Shown piece after piece: positions 49,501 to 58,302 of a stretch of 64,000 nucleotides of DNA. Below the pieces are notes generated by a model. That model made no database searches. It was given only the letters and a program-made list of their open reading frames with translations, and was not told the DNA's origin. The first letter of the stretch is position 1, and every line of letters begins with the position of its first letter. A program made the translations under genes and the position numbers. The stretch covers positions 140,549 through 204,548 of the forward strand of contig NZ_BJKK01000008.1 of assembly GCF_006538325.1 (NCBI RefSeq), given 5' to 3'. The DNA comes from Alteromonas sp. KUL42 (GTDB lineage Bacteria > Pseudomonadota > Gammaproteobacteria > Enterobacterales > Alteromonadaceae).

Positions 49501-50602
49501 TCCTGTTTCGATTGTCGATGCAGTAAGTGACAAGCTGAGAAAAATGACCGGTGTTATCGTCGATAGCGAAGAATGGAACCTTGCGTTACTTGATAAGCAT
49601 TTGAAAATGCATTTTGCGGTGGTGAATGACAATGGTGATGATATTGCTAAAGGTGATGATCTTCATGCTCTTAAGCAGAAATGTGCAGGGCAGGTAAAAC
49701 AAACTTTTGAAAAAGCCGCAACACCAGAGTTAGAGCGCAGCAATATCGAAGCGTGGGATTTCGATAGCTTGCCCGAAACCTTTGTGCAAAAAGTAGGTGG
49801 ATTTCAAGTACAAGCATTTCCAGCCTTGGTGCAAAAGGGCGACAAAGTGGATATTGCCCTTATTGAGGAAAAAGACAAAGCTCAGCGATTGCACAAGCAA
49901 GGGGTTAACGTACTAATTAAAAACGCCATGCCATCGCCGTTAAATTATTTACAAACTAAGCTGCCCAACAAAGCAAAGCTAGGCTTATATTTTAACCCTT
50001 TCGGGCAAGTAAAGGCGCTTATTGATGACTGTATTTTTGCCGGTATCGATACGTTAGTAAACGACTATTGCCGTGACAAGCAAACCGATATTCGCACTAA
50101 AGAAGAATTTAATGCATGTTTAGATGTGGTGCGCGCCAATATCAATGACAAGGTACTTGAAATAGCGCAACATGTTGAGCAAGGGCTGACTTTGGCTCAC
50201 CAGTGTCAAAAGCAAATGAAAGGAAACGTACCGCTTAATATGATTAATGCGCTAGGGGACTGCAAGGCGCATTTGACGTCATTGGTATTCCCTGGCTTTG
50301 TGTCAGACATTGGCGCGTCTAAACTTGATGATTGGAACCGCTACATTAAAGGGTTGGCAAGACGTTTGGAAAAGCTGCCTATTGATCCTAACAAAGATAG
50401 AATGCACCAAGTTACCGTGGAAAAAGCCGTTAGCGAATGGGAAAAAGCCTGTAGTAAGTACCCTAAAGGTAAAGTACCAGAAGCGCTTAAAGACGTGCGC
50501 TGGATGATAGAAGAACTCAGGGTATCTCTTTTTGCACAACAATTAGGGACTGCCTATCCCATTTCGGCCAAACGCATAACATTACACCTGAACGAGTTCT
50601 AG
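46592..50602 (+). CDS. hrpA: ATP-dependent RNA helicase HrpA
   Basis: A 1336-residue DEAH-box RNA helicase with the HrpA architecture: Walker A GETGSGKTTQ (about 138), DEAH in IIIDEAHERSLNIDFLLGYL, SAT in ITSATIDPERF, motif VI QRAGRCGRVSDG, then the HA2/OB-fold and the long HrpA C-terminal extension. Length close to E. coli HrpA. The first 110 residues are Gln/Ser-rich, with repeated QKQ/QSQ. The start is TTG 46592, 7 bases after AGGA. HrpA helps rescue stalled ribosomes and fimbrial mRNA processing in E. coli. Confidence 0.93.
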   Translation: MSSPIAIKPLYTKLDECLNADRFRLKRRITQLAQKLNGDVTNSSELQRSGKTKHSQKQSQKQQNQSSSDASHSKLKQHQSLQQHFEQLEQDIEASIQKRAWRQENLPQVEYPPLPVSDKKDDIKEAIANNQVVIVAGETGSGKTTQLPKICLELGRGVNGMIAHTQPRRLAARSVATRIAEELNTPLGEKVGFKIRFSDQVSERSYVKLMTDGMLLAEMQQDRFLNQYDTIIIDEAHERSLNIDFLLGYLSQLLSKRPDLKLIITSATIDPERFSKHFNNAPIIEVSGRTYPVEIRYHAPEDNDDDIDQTDAIVNAVDELMREAPGDILVFLSGEREIRDTQDALSKQHYRNTEVVPLYARLTAAEQNRIFQSHSGRRIVLATNVAETSLTVPGIKYVIDPGFARISRYSARSKVQRLPIEPISQASANQRAGRCGRVSDGICIRLYSEDDYLGRPAFTDPEILRTNLASVILQMLALGLGDIAAFPFVQPPDNRNINDGFRLLEEIQAIAKRKGKMQLTPLGRQVARLPIDPRYARMVIEAQRTNALSEVMVIAAGLSIQDPRERPQEKRQQADEKHSEYHDKDSDFISLYNLWVAFREQQNTLSHNQLRKWCKQQFINYLRMREWQDIVSQLKKSIAELGFGITKQEADYQAIHEAIASGLLSHLGFKDKEREYLGSRNTRFLVFPGSGLAKSQPKWVMAAELVETSKLFARMVAKIDPAWIEPLAEHVVQRSYSEPHWSKKRGAVIAFEKVTLFGLPIVLKRAKVYSLIDPPVCHELFIREALVDGNTKLNYGFLQDNQALLEQADEFEQKTRRRDLIVDDEALVSFYAKRIPVDVNNDAAFKKWFKQHGSNQSLTFTEEDVYRQLPEQSVANAFPDVWRQGNITLPLRYNFEPNAEDDGVTVVIPLPVLNQVEDVGFDWLVPGLRHELVVGMIKTLPKRLRRNFVPAPNFAQACLADISETDKHNRPVSIVDAVSDKLRKMTGVIVDSEEWNLALLDKHLKMHFAVVNDNGDDIAKGDDLHALKQKCAGQVKQTFEKAATPELERSNIEAWDFDSLPETFVQKVGGFQVQAFPALVQKGDKVDIALIEEKDKAQRLHKQGVNVLIKNAMPSPLNYLQTKLPNKAKLGLYFNPFGQVKALIDDCIFAGIDTLVNDYCRDKQTDIRTKEEFNACLDVVRANINDKVLEIAQHVEQGLTLAHQCQKQMKGNVPLNMINALGDCKAHLTSLVFPGFVSDIGASKLDDWNRYIKGLARRLEKLPIDPNKDRMHQVTVEKAVSEWEKACSKYPKGKVPEALKDVRWMIEELRVSLFAQQLGTAYPISAKRITLHLNEF

Positions 50603-50772
50603 TGAGTTCACATACTCGAAAGACTGATTTAGAAAAATAATCTGTTTATTGTCATGGGTTAAGTGTGTAACGCCAATGACAAATTACGTCACCTGATTGA
50701 CAACTGATCCTCATCACCTTATAACAATAGGATAAATTGTCAGCGATACGCTAATAATAAGGAGAAGTAGAC

Positions 50773-51075
50773 ATGCTAGGGTACGACGATAAGCGAAATT
50801 TTTTCAGGATGATGGTAAATTCGCCGTGTCAGTTGCAAATTACTGACGATGAGTCGAGCCGCACCATGCAGGCTTTATGTAAAGATATCAGCGCTACTGG
50901 GATGTCACTGGAGGTCGATGAGCCTTCTATTGAAGTGGGTACGCAGGTAAGCGTTGCCATAGAGTCTTCAAGCTCTCAAATACCGTCTTTAGCAGCTATT
51001 GCAACGGTTGTTCGCTGTGAGCCAGAGTCAGAATCGAGCTGCATCATTGGTGTTGAAATTTCACAAATGAAATAG
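50773..51075 (+). CDS. PilZ domain c-di-GMP-binding protein
   Basis: A 100-residue single-domain protein. Both binding motifs are present: RNFFR (RxxxR, residues about 8-12) and DISATGM (DxSxxG, about 39-45), so it should bind c-di-GMP. Output partner unknown. AAGGAGAAG precedes ATG 50773. Contrast with the PilZ-like gene at 2.8 kb, which lacks these motifs. Confidence 0.9.
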   Translation: MLGYDDKRNFFRMMVNSPCQLQITDDESSRTMQALCKDISATGMSLEVDEPSIEVGTQVSVAIESSSSQIPSLAAIATVVRCEPESESSCIIGVEISQMK

Positions 51076-51268
51076 TCGTTTGGGCTTGAGCTATTTGTAA
51101 AGGGTGAACTACAAAAGGTTCATCCTTGTTCCTAATCGTAAAACTTGAACAACCTGTTCGAGCAAATGCGTTGTCTTATCTATTCTTACTAAACAATAAT
51201 CCTCAATTATTACGTTCACCTATGCCTTTGGGCTTATGAGCAACCCTTAGGGTTAGAGGATTATTCTT

Positions 51269-51502
51269 ATGCAAAAAACAATGACATTCGCCATTATGCA
51301 CTTCTTCGTCGCTTTCAGTGTGACGTACCTTCTTACAGGAAGCATAGCTGTCGGCGGCGCCGTAGCGCTAATAGAGCCTGCCATTAACACTATTGCTTTT
51401 TATTTTCACGAAAAAGTATGGGAGAAGCGAGATCAGATTAATCGTCAGTCACTTCGCAAACCAGCCCTTTTAGATAGTAGCCTTCTGGATAGCTTCCTAT
51501 GA
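51269..51502 (+). CDS. DUF2061 membrane protein with an extended tail
   Basis: A 77-residue protein. It has the DUF2061 pattern: two short TM helices (TFAIMHFFVAFSVTYLLTG and AVALIEPAINTIAFYF) with HEKVWEK after the second. Function of the family unknown. The last 20 residues extend past the usual end and are encoded by the 65 bases that overlap the 3' end of the convergent rlmI. The natural stop may have been lost. Confidence 0.75.
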   Translation: MQKTMTFAIMHFFVAFSVTYLLTGSIAVGGAVALIEPAINTIAFYFHEKVWEKRDQINRQSLRKPALLDSSLLDSFL

Positions 51503-52631
51503 TTGGGTGGTCTGATGCTTGATTTAGTCGCGCGATAATCTTTATGGTGCGCCCTGCATCAAGGGCGGCGTCTGCAACAATTTTTTGAAATAAATCGGCG
51601 GGCATTAGCCCAGAGCAACTGAAAGTAAGCAGTAAACCGCCCGACTTTACAGCGTGGATCCCATACATGTTAATGTCTTTATAACCACGCGCGGCACGGT
51701 TTAGTGAAGCTTTACTGTCTACAAATTTAGGTGGGTCAAGAATGACCATATCAAACTGTTGTTGTTGCTCGTGATATTCCCGTAACGCTTTGAAAACGTC
51801 TTTATTTATATAATGGGCTTTACTTTGATCAAGGCCGTTTATATCAACGTGATGTTTAGCTAAATCTAGTGCGGGTTGTGAAACGTCAACATTAGTTACT
51901 GATTTCGCACCACCCGAAAGGGCGTAACATGAAAATGTGCCGGTATAACTAAAGCAGTTCAACACATCGGCATCTTTGGCGTAGTGTGCGGCTGCCGCTC
52001 GGCTGTCTCGTTGGTCAAGGTAAAACCCTGTTTTGTGGCCATTTTCAATATCGATCACAATATTGATGCCGTTTTCTTTCACCGTAACCTGCATAGGTGG
52101 CTCACCGTGAAGAATACCAACGACGGGCTCTAATCCTTCTTTTTTGCGTACATCTACGTCACTTCTTTCATAAACGTGAACATCAGGCATTAATTTAGTG
52201 ATTGCCCAAACCAGTTTGTCTCGGTGCTTGTCTGCGCCAGCACTCAACAACTGAACCACAGCAACATTGTCATAAACATCAATGGTTACGCCGGGTAAGC
52301 CATCACTTTCTGACGCAATCCAACGAAATGCATTGGTTTTGGTCTCATCGAATAAACGCTTACGCAATTGTAAAGCACTTTCCAGTTTGCGAAGAAAGAA
52401 GCCGTTATCGATACTTTCTTCTTTTTTAAACGTCCACATACGAACGCGTATTTTAGATTGCGGAGAGTAGGCGCCGCGTCCAAGCCAATCACCCTCTGCA
52501 TCATATACATCAACAGTATCGCCAATTCGAGCGCGCCCTTTAAGTTCGGCCACTGCACTTTCAAACACCCAAGGGTGCTTTCGACGAAGTGACTTATCTC
52601 TTGAAGGCTGCAAAATGACTTGTGCTGACAT
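51438..52631 (-). CDS. rlmI: 23S rRNA methyltransferase RlmI
   Basis: A 397-residue SAM-dependent methyltransferase with an N-terminal PUA domain (KHPWVFESAVAELKG, about residues 18-75) and a Rossmann methyltransferase domain (VLNCFSYTGTFSCYALSGGAKSVTNVDVS; MVILDPPKFVDSK is the N/DPPF-like active-site loop). LLLTFSCSG carries the catalytic-cysteine-region motif. In E. coli RlmI makes m5C1962 in 23S rRNA; the family match is by recognition. Its 3' end overlaps DUF2061. Confidence 0.9.
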   Translation of the reverse strand: MSAQVILQPSRDKSLRRKHPWVFESAVAELKGRARIGDTVDVYDAEGDWLGRGAYSPQSKIRVRMWTFKKEESIDNGFFLRKLESALQLRKRLFDETKTNAFRWIASESDGLPGVTIDVYDNVAVVQLLSAGADKHRDKLVWAITKLMPDVHVYERSDVDVRKKEGLEPVVGILHGEPPMQVTVKENGINIVIDIENGHKTGFYLDQRDSRAAAAHYAKDADVLNCFSYTGTFSCYALSGGAKSVTNVDVSQPALDLAKHHVDINGLDQSKAHYINKDVFKALREYHEQQQQFDMVILDPPKFVDSKASLNRAARGYKDINMYGIHAVKSGGLLLTFSCSGLMPADLFQKIVADAALDAGRTIKIIARLNQASDHPIIGSYPEGYYLKGLVCEVTDD

Positions 52632-52880
52632 GTAGGATCTCGTGTTTCTAAAGGGGCTAATTGAAGAGTAGGGGATTATACTGGTTTCCTCAAAGACTTA
52701 AATCTGAATGTGAAGATTTACGGTTATCAGGCGCTATTCATTGCAATTTGGCACGCAGCAATTCACTGTATGGGATACAAAACTGAAAATAGAGTTGTAA
52801 ACACAGATAACCTTTTGAACTGACATAAGGTGAAAAGCGTAACAAGGCGTAATAAAAGTTAAGGCTACTGGAGGGTATAC

Positions 52881-53858
52881 ATGCAATTTGTTGACTTTGA
52901 AAAGGGATGCGAACCAACGGCATTGGTTGTAAAAACGCAGGAATCGCTTTCAACGCCACAAGGCAAAGTGAAAGTGAAGGTGAATTCGTTTGGTATTAAC
53001 CGTGCTGATACACTGCAGCGTCAAGGTCATTATCCACCTCCTCCAGGAGAAAGTCCTATTTTAGGGTTAGAAGTTGCAGGTGTCGTTTGTGAAGTGGGCA
53101 AAGGGGTGTCTACCTTCAAAGAAGGCGACAGGGTTTTTGGCCTAGTTGCCGGTGGTGGCTATGCTACTGAGGTAGTGGTAAATCCTGCTCATCTTATGCC
53201 CATTCCCAAAGATATGCCTTTTCATGAGGCTGCTGGGCTTGCTGAGGTATTCCTAACCGCATTTCAATGTTTGCGTACCATTGCTCATGTTAAACCCGCA
53301 CAACGGGTACTGATCCATGGTGGCGCCAGTGGCGTTGGTTTGGCAGCTGCACAATTGTGTCGTTATTGGGGCGTGGACAGTGCAGTGACAGCCTCAACCC
53401 CAGAGAAACTTGAGTTGTGCAGTGCTAATGGTGCAGAGCACCTTATTAATTACAAATTACAATCGTTTGACGATGTACTGAAAAGGGTATGGCCCGAAGG
53501 GGTTAGCATGGTACTCGATATGGTTGGTGGTGATTACCTCAACCGAAACTTAAAAGTGCTTGAGCAAGATGGTCGAGTGGTCTATCTGGCCATGCTCGCT
53601 GGGCGCTATGCTGATAATCTTGATATGGCAATGCTGCTGGGCAAGCGCGCTTCAATTGTCGGTACTACGCTTCGCAATAGAAGTGATGAGTATAAAGCTG
53701 ATTTAATTAGTGATTTTGCAAAGGTTTGTTTACCCGCCTTTGAGACTGACGAGTTACACGTCAACATTGATACCCATTACCGTATTGATGACATCGACAA
53801 GCCTCACGCACGGTTAGAGCGCAACGATACGCAAGGCAAATTAGTGGTGAGTTGGTAA
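52881..53858 (+). CDS. NAD(P)H-quinone oxidoreductase (MDR family)
   Basis: A 325-residue medium-chain dehydrogenase/reductase of the quinone oxidoreductase class, without the zinc-binding cysteines of alcohol dehydrogenases. NAD(P)-binding loop VLIHGGASGVGLAAAQLC (about residues 140-157) and the early INRADTLQRQGHYPPPPGESPILGLEVAG match the family. It is convergent with rnhA, with a gap of 2 bases. GGAGG precedes ATG 52881. Confidence 0.88.
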   Translation: MQFVDFEKGCEPTALVVKTQESLSTPQGKVKVKVNSFGINRADTLQRQGHYPPPPGESPILGLEVAGVVCEVGKGVSTFKEGDRVFGLVAGGGYATEVVVNPAHLMPIPKDMPFHEAAGLAEVFLTAFQCLRTIAHVKPAQRVLIHGGASGVGLAAAQLCRYWGVDSAVTASTPEKLELCSANGAEHLINYKLQSFDDVLKRVWPEGVSMVLDMVGGDYLNRNLKVLEQDGRVVYLAMLAGRYADNLDMAMLLGKRASIVGTTLRNRSDEYKADLISDFAKVCLPAFETDELHVNIDTHYRIDDIDKPHARLERNDTQGKLVVSW

Positions 53859-53860
53859 TA

Positions 53861-54328
53861 CTAACTCACAAAGCCCGCGTCAATTTGGGTGGGCTTTGCT
53901 TCGGCTGCGCCGCGGGCCAATTCGTCACAGCGCTCATTTTCTGGATGACCTGAATGGCCTTTCACCCAATGCCAGTTAATACTGTGCTTTTTAACGGCTT
54001 CGTCTAAGCGCTGCCAAAGGTCTGCATTTTTTACCGGTTTTTTGTCTGAGGTACGCCAGCCATTTCTGCGCCAGTTGTGGATCCATTGGTTAATGCCATT
54101 TTTCACATATTGACTGTCGGTGGTTAACTCCACTTGGCAGGGCTCAGTTAAACTGTTGAGTGCTTCAATGGGCGCGAGTAATTCCATGCGGTTATTGGTG
54201 GTGTGAGCAAAACCATCGCTCAGTTCTTTTCGATGTTGTTTATAGATTAAAATAGCACCATAGCCCCCAGGCCCCGGGTTACCTAAACAAGAGCCATCGG
54301 TATATATATGTATGGTTTTTTGCGCCAC
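53861..54328 (-). CDS. rnhA: Ribonuclease HI
   Basis: A 155-residue enzyme that removes RNA from RNA-DNA hybrids. The DEDD metal site is visible: [12 protein letters not shown] (Asp), NRMELLAPI (Glu), LTTDSQYV (Asp) and [13 protein letters not shown] (Asp). Length like E. coli RnhA. It is divergent from dnaQ, the classic rnhA-dnaQ pair. Confidence 0.95.
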   Translation of the reverse strand: MAQKTIHIYTDGSCLGNPGPGGYGAILIYKQHRKELSDGFAHTTNNRMELLAPIEALNSLTEPCQVELTTDSQYVKNGINQWIHNWRRNGWRTSDKKPVKNADLWQRLDEAVKKHSINWHWVKGHSGHPENERCDELARGAAEAKPTQIDAGFVS

Positions 54329-54617
54329 AGTTGGTCCTTTTCACTACATTAACATTGTTATTTTTTAGTCATACTACCCATAAATGTACTTGTTCAGGGT
54401 CGCTAAACCTTGCACATCTGCAATTGTTTGGCTCAATCGCTTGACTAAGAAATAACCAAATCGCGCGCCTCGTTCTTTGCAATAAACTCACTTAGAGTGA
54501 ACGAAAAGAGTACTGCAAAGGTGAGCGCGCTTTAATTATCTTTTCTTTTCCCTTAGCGTGATGCAAAGGGGTTGATATACTATCAAAAAACAAGTGAGTA
54601 ATAATAGTAGAGGTTCC

Positions 54618-55340
54618 ATGCGCCAAATAGTTCTCGATACCGAAACCACAGGTATTGAACCCAAAGAAGGTCACCGCATCATCGAAATTGGGTGCGTAGA
54701 AGTTGTTAATCGCCGATTAACCGGGAATCACTTCCACGTCTACATCAACCCAGGGCGTCAAATTGAACAAGAGGCCATTGAAGTTCACGGTATTACTAAT
54801 GAGTTTCTTGCCGATAAACCGACTTTTTCACAGGTCGCCCAAGAGTTTGTAAGTTTTATCAAAGGTGCACAGCTTGTCATTCACAACGCGCCCTTTGACG
54901 TAGGTTTTATGGACCACGAATTTGCAATGGAGTCATCAACCAAAGGGGTAGTGACTAGTGAAATGTGTGATGTACTTGATACCCTCACGCTTGCTAGGCA
55001 AATGCACCCAGGTCAGAAGAATAACCTTGATGCCTTATGTAAACGCTATGGCATAGATAACAGCCACCGTACGTTACACGGCGCGTTGCTGGATGCGGAA
55101 ATTCTTGCTGATGTCTACTTGCTAATGACTGGCGGGCAGACCAAATTGAAATTGGCATCAAGTGGTGGCGGTGATGCAGACTCAACAGCCATTCGTCGTA
55201 TTCAGCGTTCTGCAAATAAATTAAAGGTTATTCAAGCAAGCGCCGATGAATTAGTACAGCACGAAGCACGCCTTGATATTGTTCAAAATGCGGGTGGCAA
55301 GTGTTTATGGCGACCGCAAGAAGACGCGTCGCAAGATTAA
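54618..55340 (+). CDS. dnaQ: DNA polymerase III epsilon subunit
   Basis: A 240-residue proofreading exonuclease of the replicative polymerase. Three exonuclease motifs: ExoI LDTETTGI, ExoII HNAPFDVGFMDHE, and ExoIII-epsilon HGALLDAEILADVYLLMTGG. The C-terminal tail would bind the alpha subunit. ATG 54618 has AGAGG upstream; the frame also opens eight codons earlier at 54594. tRNA-Asp downstream, as aspV follows dnaQ in E. coli, is a conserved arrangement. Confidence 0.95.
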   Translation: MRQIVLDTETTGIEPKEGHRIIEIGCVEVVNRRLTGNHFHVYINPGRQIEQEAIEVHGITNEFLADKPTFSQVAQEFVSFIKGAQLVIHNAPFDVGFMDHEFAMESSTKGVVTSEMCDVLDTLTLARQMHPGQKNNLDALCKRYGIDNSHRTLHGALLDAEILADVYLLMTGGQTKLKLASSGGGDADSTAIRRIQRSANKLKVIQASADELVQHEARLDIVQNAGGKCLWRPQEDASQD

Positions 55341-55409
55341 AAGGCCAGCTAGTCATTGTTTTGGTCTAAAAAATTATCAAAAAACAACATTAGCCCTTAA
55401 TAACTAAAA

Positions 55410-56918
55410 ATGCAGGAGCAGCGCAGCGTGAAAGTGTGGTTTTATTGTGGACTAATTCTTTATGCCTTTATTCACACAAGCGCAATTGCGCAGTCTCAAG
55501 CTGAACAACAAGACGTTGCTTTTCAAGTTGCTGATGGTGCAGTAAAGCAAGAACAAGTACAAAATCAATCAAGTAGTTCGTCGCCCCTTACCGACCTTGG
55601 TGACGAATACACCAATTCAATTGAACTGCTTAGAAATCGCTTTAGAGTCGACTTTAATGTGGAAGAGGTCACCATGATCTTCTTCAGGGAGTACGGTTCA
55701 GCGCCAGTTGTGTTAGTACGTCCCGATGGCTCGAAGTTGTTTCAAGGGCGAGTCGATGAAGAAAAAGTTGAATGGTATGACGACGATACCTTCGACATGA
55801 TCAAAATTAAAAATCCGGTACCTGGGCCATGGCAGGCCGTAGGTCAAATATTAAAAGATAGTCGAGTGATGGTGTTATCAGATGTAGAGCTTCACGCTGA
55901 GCCGTTACCTTCACTGTTGTTTGCCGGTGAAATCTTAAAATCAACAGCCTATCTAACCAATGCCGGTGAGCTCATTCAGAATAAGCAGTTTAGAGACGTA
56001 GTGGACTTAGATATTGAGTTTATCAGTTCTAACAACCCCAATTACTCTAATTTTGGCGCAAGTGATCAAGATATTGCCACGTTTCAAGACAATGGAAGAG
56101 GCATGGATGAACGCCCTGGTGACGGTGTTTTTACAGGGCAGTTTAATTTAAAAATTGCGCCTGGCGAGTGGAAACCAGTATTTACTGTTAAAACCCCTAT
56201 GTACACTCGGGTTCAAGAAGGTGGTTTGATAATTCTGCATGAAAATCCGATAAAAATAGATGTAGAGCAAAATGGCGGGGGAGAGGGATATCACAAAATT
56301 TTCATTGATGTTGACAGAGATTTGGTTGATATAGAATCGTTACTTGTTGATGGCAAAGTGCGTTACCCCAATTCGGACATGCAAAACTTCTCATTAACCG
56401 AAGGCGGAAGTGAGGCGAGAGAGCATCTTATTGCTGCATACGAACCCGGTGTATTCAGGGTTAAACTCACTGCTTATGGCACAACTGTGGATGGGCGCGA
56501 TTTTATTCTTGATGTTCCTGAGTACAGTTTTTTAGCTGAAGGGCCTGAAGAACCCATCGTTGAAGATCCGTTAATTGATGGTAAAGATCCTATCGTGGAT
56601 GGTAGTTCACCCATGACGATGCTCGGTGAAGACGCCACTGAAAAGAATGACATGGCAGATCTCGAAGAGACAATGGATGACAGTCAACTCATGTTCATTA
56701 TATTGGTAGTTAATGGCTCTATTGTTTTACTGGGCGTTATTGTTGCGGTAACAATTGTGATTGTACGCAAGCGTAAAAATAAGCCAAAGCCGTCAAATAA
56801 CACCGCAAGTCAAAAAGCTAAACCGGTAACCACAGATGCCAACTTAACGATGGAAGCGCAGCCAAAGGGGTTGAAAAAGCTATTCGCGTCTTTTAAAAGA
56901 AAGAAAAAGGATGAGTAA
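55410..56918 (+). CDS. TIGR03503 family membrane-anchored protein
   Basis: A 502-residue exported protein with an N-terminal signal peptide (residues about 8-28), a large extracytoplasmic region rich in beta strands, and a single TM helix near the C-terminus (MFIILVVNGSIVLLGVIVAV, about 430-455) followed by a basic cytoplasmic tail with KRKKKDE. The family is found in marine gammaproteobacteria beside dnaQ and has no known function; the name rests on memory of the family's position and layout. It lies 69 bases after dnaQ and is probably cotranscribed. Confidence 0.72.
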   Translation: MQEQRSVKVWFYCGLILYAFIHTSAIAQSQAEQQDVAFQVADGAVKQEQVQNQSSSSSPLTDLGDEYTNSIELLRNRFRVDFNVEEVTMIFFREYGSAPVVLVRPDGSKLFQGRVDEEKVEWYDDDTFDMIKIKNPVPGPWQAVGQILKDSRVMVLSDVELHAEPLPSLLFAGEILKSTAYLTNAGELIQNKQFRDVVDLDIEFISSNNPNYSNFGASDQDIATFQDNGRGMDERPGDGVFTGQFNLKIAPGEWKPVFTVKTPMYTRVQEGGLIILHENPIKIDVEQNGGGEGYHKIFIDVDRDLVDIESLLVDGKVRYPNSDMQNFSLTEGGSEAREHLIAAYEPGVFRVKLTAYGTTVDGRDFILDVPEYSFLAEGPEEPIVEDPLIDGKDPIVDGSSPMTMLGEDATEKNDMADLEETMDDSQLMFIILVVNGSIVLLGVIVAVTIVIVRKRKNKPKPSNNTASQKAKPVTTDANLTMEAQPKGLKKLFASFKRKKKDE

Positions 56919-57055
56919 ATAGTCCTTCGCTGTAAACATTGCAATTAATAGACAATAAGGGTGATGTTAATTTGCCCATCTTGGATTTTATTTCAACATT
57001 GTGTCTAAATTACAGGCAAACAAACCGCAGATGACAATTTTATTAATAAAAAGCG

Positions 57056-57084
57056 TTGACTCCACATAGGGGAATACGTATTAT
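57056..57084 (+). promoter_or_regulatory. Sigma70 promoter of tRNA-Asp
   Basis: TTGACT at 57056-57061 and TATTAT at 57079-57084 with a 17-bp spacer, and G/C-rich sequence directly after the -10, as in stable-RNA promoters. Transcription would begin near 57091, about 60 bases before the mature 5' end. Confidence 0.8.
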
Positions 57085-57152
57085 CTGCGCCGCAGTCAGG
57101 GGACAGGGCAACAACAGTCAAGTCAACTGTCTGATAACATTGAAAATGATGT

Positions 57153-57229
57153 GGAGCGGTAGTTCAGTTGGTTAGAATACCGGCCTGTCACGCCGGGGGT
57201 CGCGGGTTCGAGTCCCGTCCGCTCCGCCA
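57153..57229 (+). tRNA. tRNA-Asp(GTC)
   Basis: A 77-base cloverleaf including the encoded CCA. The acceptor pairs GGAGCGG with CCGCTCC; the anticodon arm CGGCCT-GTC-ACGCCG sets GTC at 57187-57189; the T arm contains GGTTCGAGTCCC. It is not followed by a second tRNA. No integrase gene is nearby. Confidence 0.97.
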
Positions 57230-57597
57230 TTTCATCACTTCATGAAATAGCATCAAGCGTAATATGGTTCTAGGCAGTCGCCTAATCTTTTCTAATAATT
57301 CAAATAGCCTTTTTTGGATATCAAACCCAGTCTCAGGTTTCAAATAAAGATCAGACGAAATGCGGTCATAAGTACCCTATTTTAGTGTTTTGTAGTTATG
57401 GCGTATTACCGCTATCTTATTTCTGTACTGCCTTAACAATCACGTTTCGTGATCATAAAATTTTACAAGAAATCCGCATACTAACAGGGTTATTACTGTT
57501 CTTTTTACACTGGTATTGTTAGTGTTTCGGTTTACTATCATTGTCTCAATTCTAGTACCGTAATTTAGTACCTCAAAAACAATAGAAGAAACTGCGC
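57230..57597. other. Gap between tRNA-Asp and lolD
   Basis: 368 bp, A/T-rich, with no convincing ORF or RNA. It probably contains the lolD promoter. It is also where the lolCDE split would have its right boundary. Confidence 0.5.
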
Positions 57598-58302
57598 ATG
57601 CAAGACGTGCTACTATGTCGAAATATTCATAAAACTTACAATGAAGGCAGTAATGCTACACCTGTACTTCACGACGTTTCACTGTCTATCAAAGTCGGTG
57701 AACAAGTTGCCATCCTAGGTAGCTCTGGCTCTGGAAAAAGCACGTTATTACATATTTTAGGTGGCCTAGATACACCCACCAAAGGTGACGTTGAGTTTAA
57801 CGGTAAACCTTTGAGTAAACTAAACTCCAATGCATTGGCCAAATTGCGCAATGAAGAAATGGGTTTTATATACCAATTTCATCATTTGCTCGGTGAGTTT
57901 ACTGCGCTTGAAAATGTGGCAATGCCACTGAGAATTCGCGGTTTATCAGTAAAAGAAGCCCAGCGAAAAGCCGTTGCCATATTAAACGAAGTCGGGCTAT
58001 CTCACAGGCAAGATCATTTACCATCAGCCATGTCAGGTGGTGAACGCCAGCGCGTTGCAATAGCAAGGGCATTGGTGACAGAGCCATCAGTGGTACTAGC
58101 TGATGAACCCACAGGTAATTTAGATGATTCTACCGGTGAGCAAATCTATCAATTACTTACAACCCTAAGCGTAAAGAAGAAAACGGCGTTTGTGGTGGTA
58201 ACGCATGATATTGCGTTAGCAAATAAAATGGATCGTGTTTTGCGCATTAAAGACGGTAATCTAGTTGATACCGAATCGAGCCAGGAGTCAGCGAAATGTT
58301 AG
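57598..58302 (+). CDS. lolD: Lipoprotein-releasing ABC ATPase LolD
   Basis: A 234-residue ABC ATPase: Walker [12 protein letters not shown] (about 41), signature [15 protein letters not shown], Walker [13 protein letters not shown] and the switch His in VVVTHDIAL. The [22 protein letters not shown] segment is diagnostic for the LolD/MacB/FtsE group, and the partnership with LolE points to LolD. It powers extraction of lipoproteins by LolC/LolE. Its end overlaps lolE by 7 bases. No lolC lies upstream; the gap holds tRNA-Asp instead. Confidence 0.92.
   Translation: MQDVLLCRNIHKTYNEGSNATPVLHDVSLSIKVGEQVAILGSSGSGKSTLLHILGGLDTPTKGDVEFNGKPLSKLNSNALAKLRNEEMGFIYQFHHLLGEFTALENVAMPLRIRGLSVKEAQRKAVAILNEVGLSHRQDHLPSAMSGGERQRVAIARALVTEPSVVLADEPTGNLDDSTGEQIYQLLTTLSVKKKTAFVVVTHDIALANKMDRVLRIKDGNLVDTESSQESAKC

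Noticed and set aside
57153..57229. tRNA-Asp as an integration site for a genomic island
   Set aside because: I see no integrase gene and no second copy of the tRNA 3' end in the window; neighbours are housekeeping genes.
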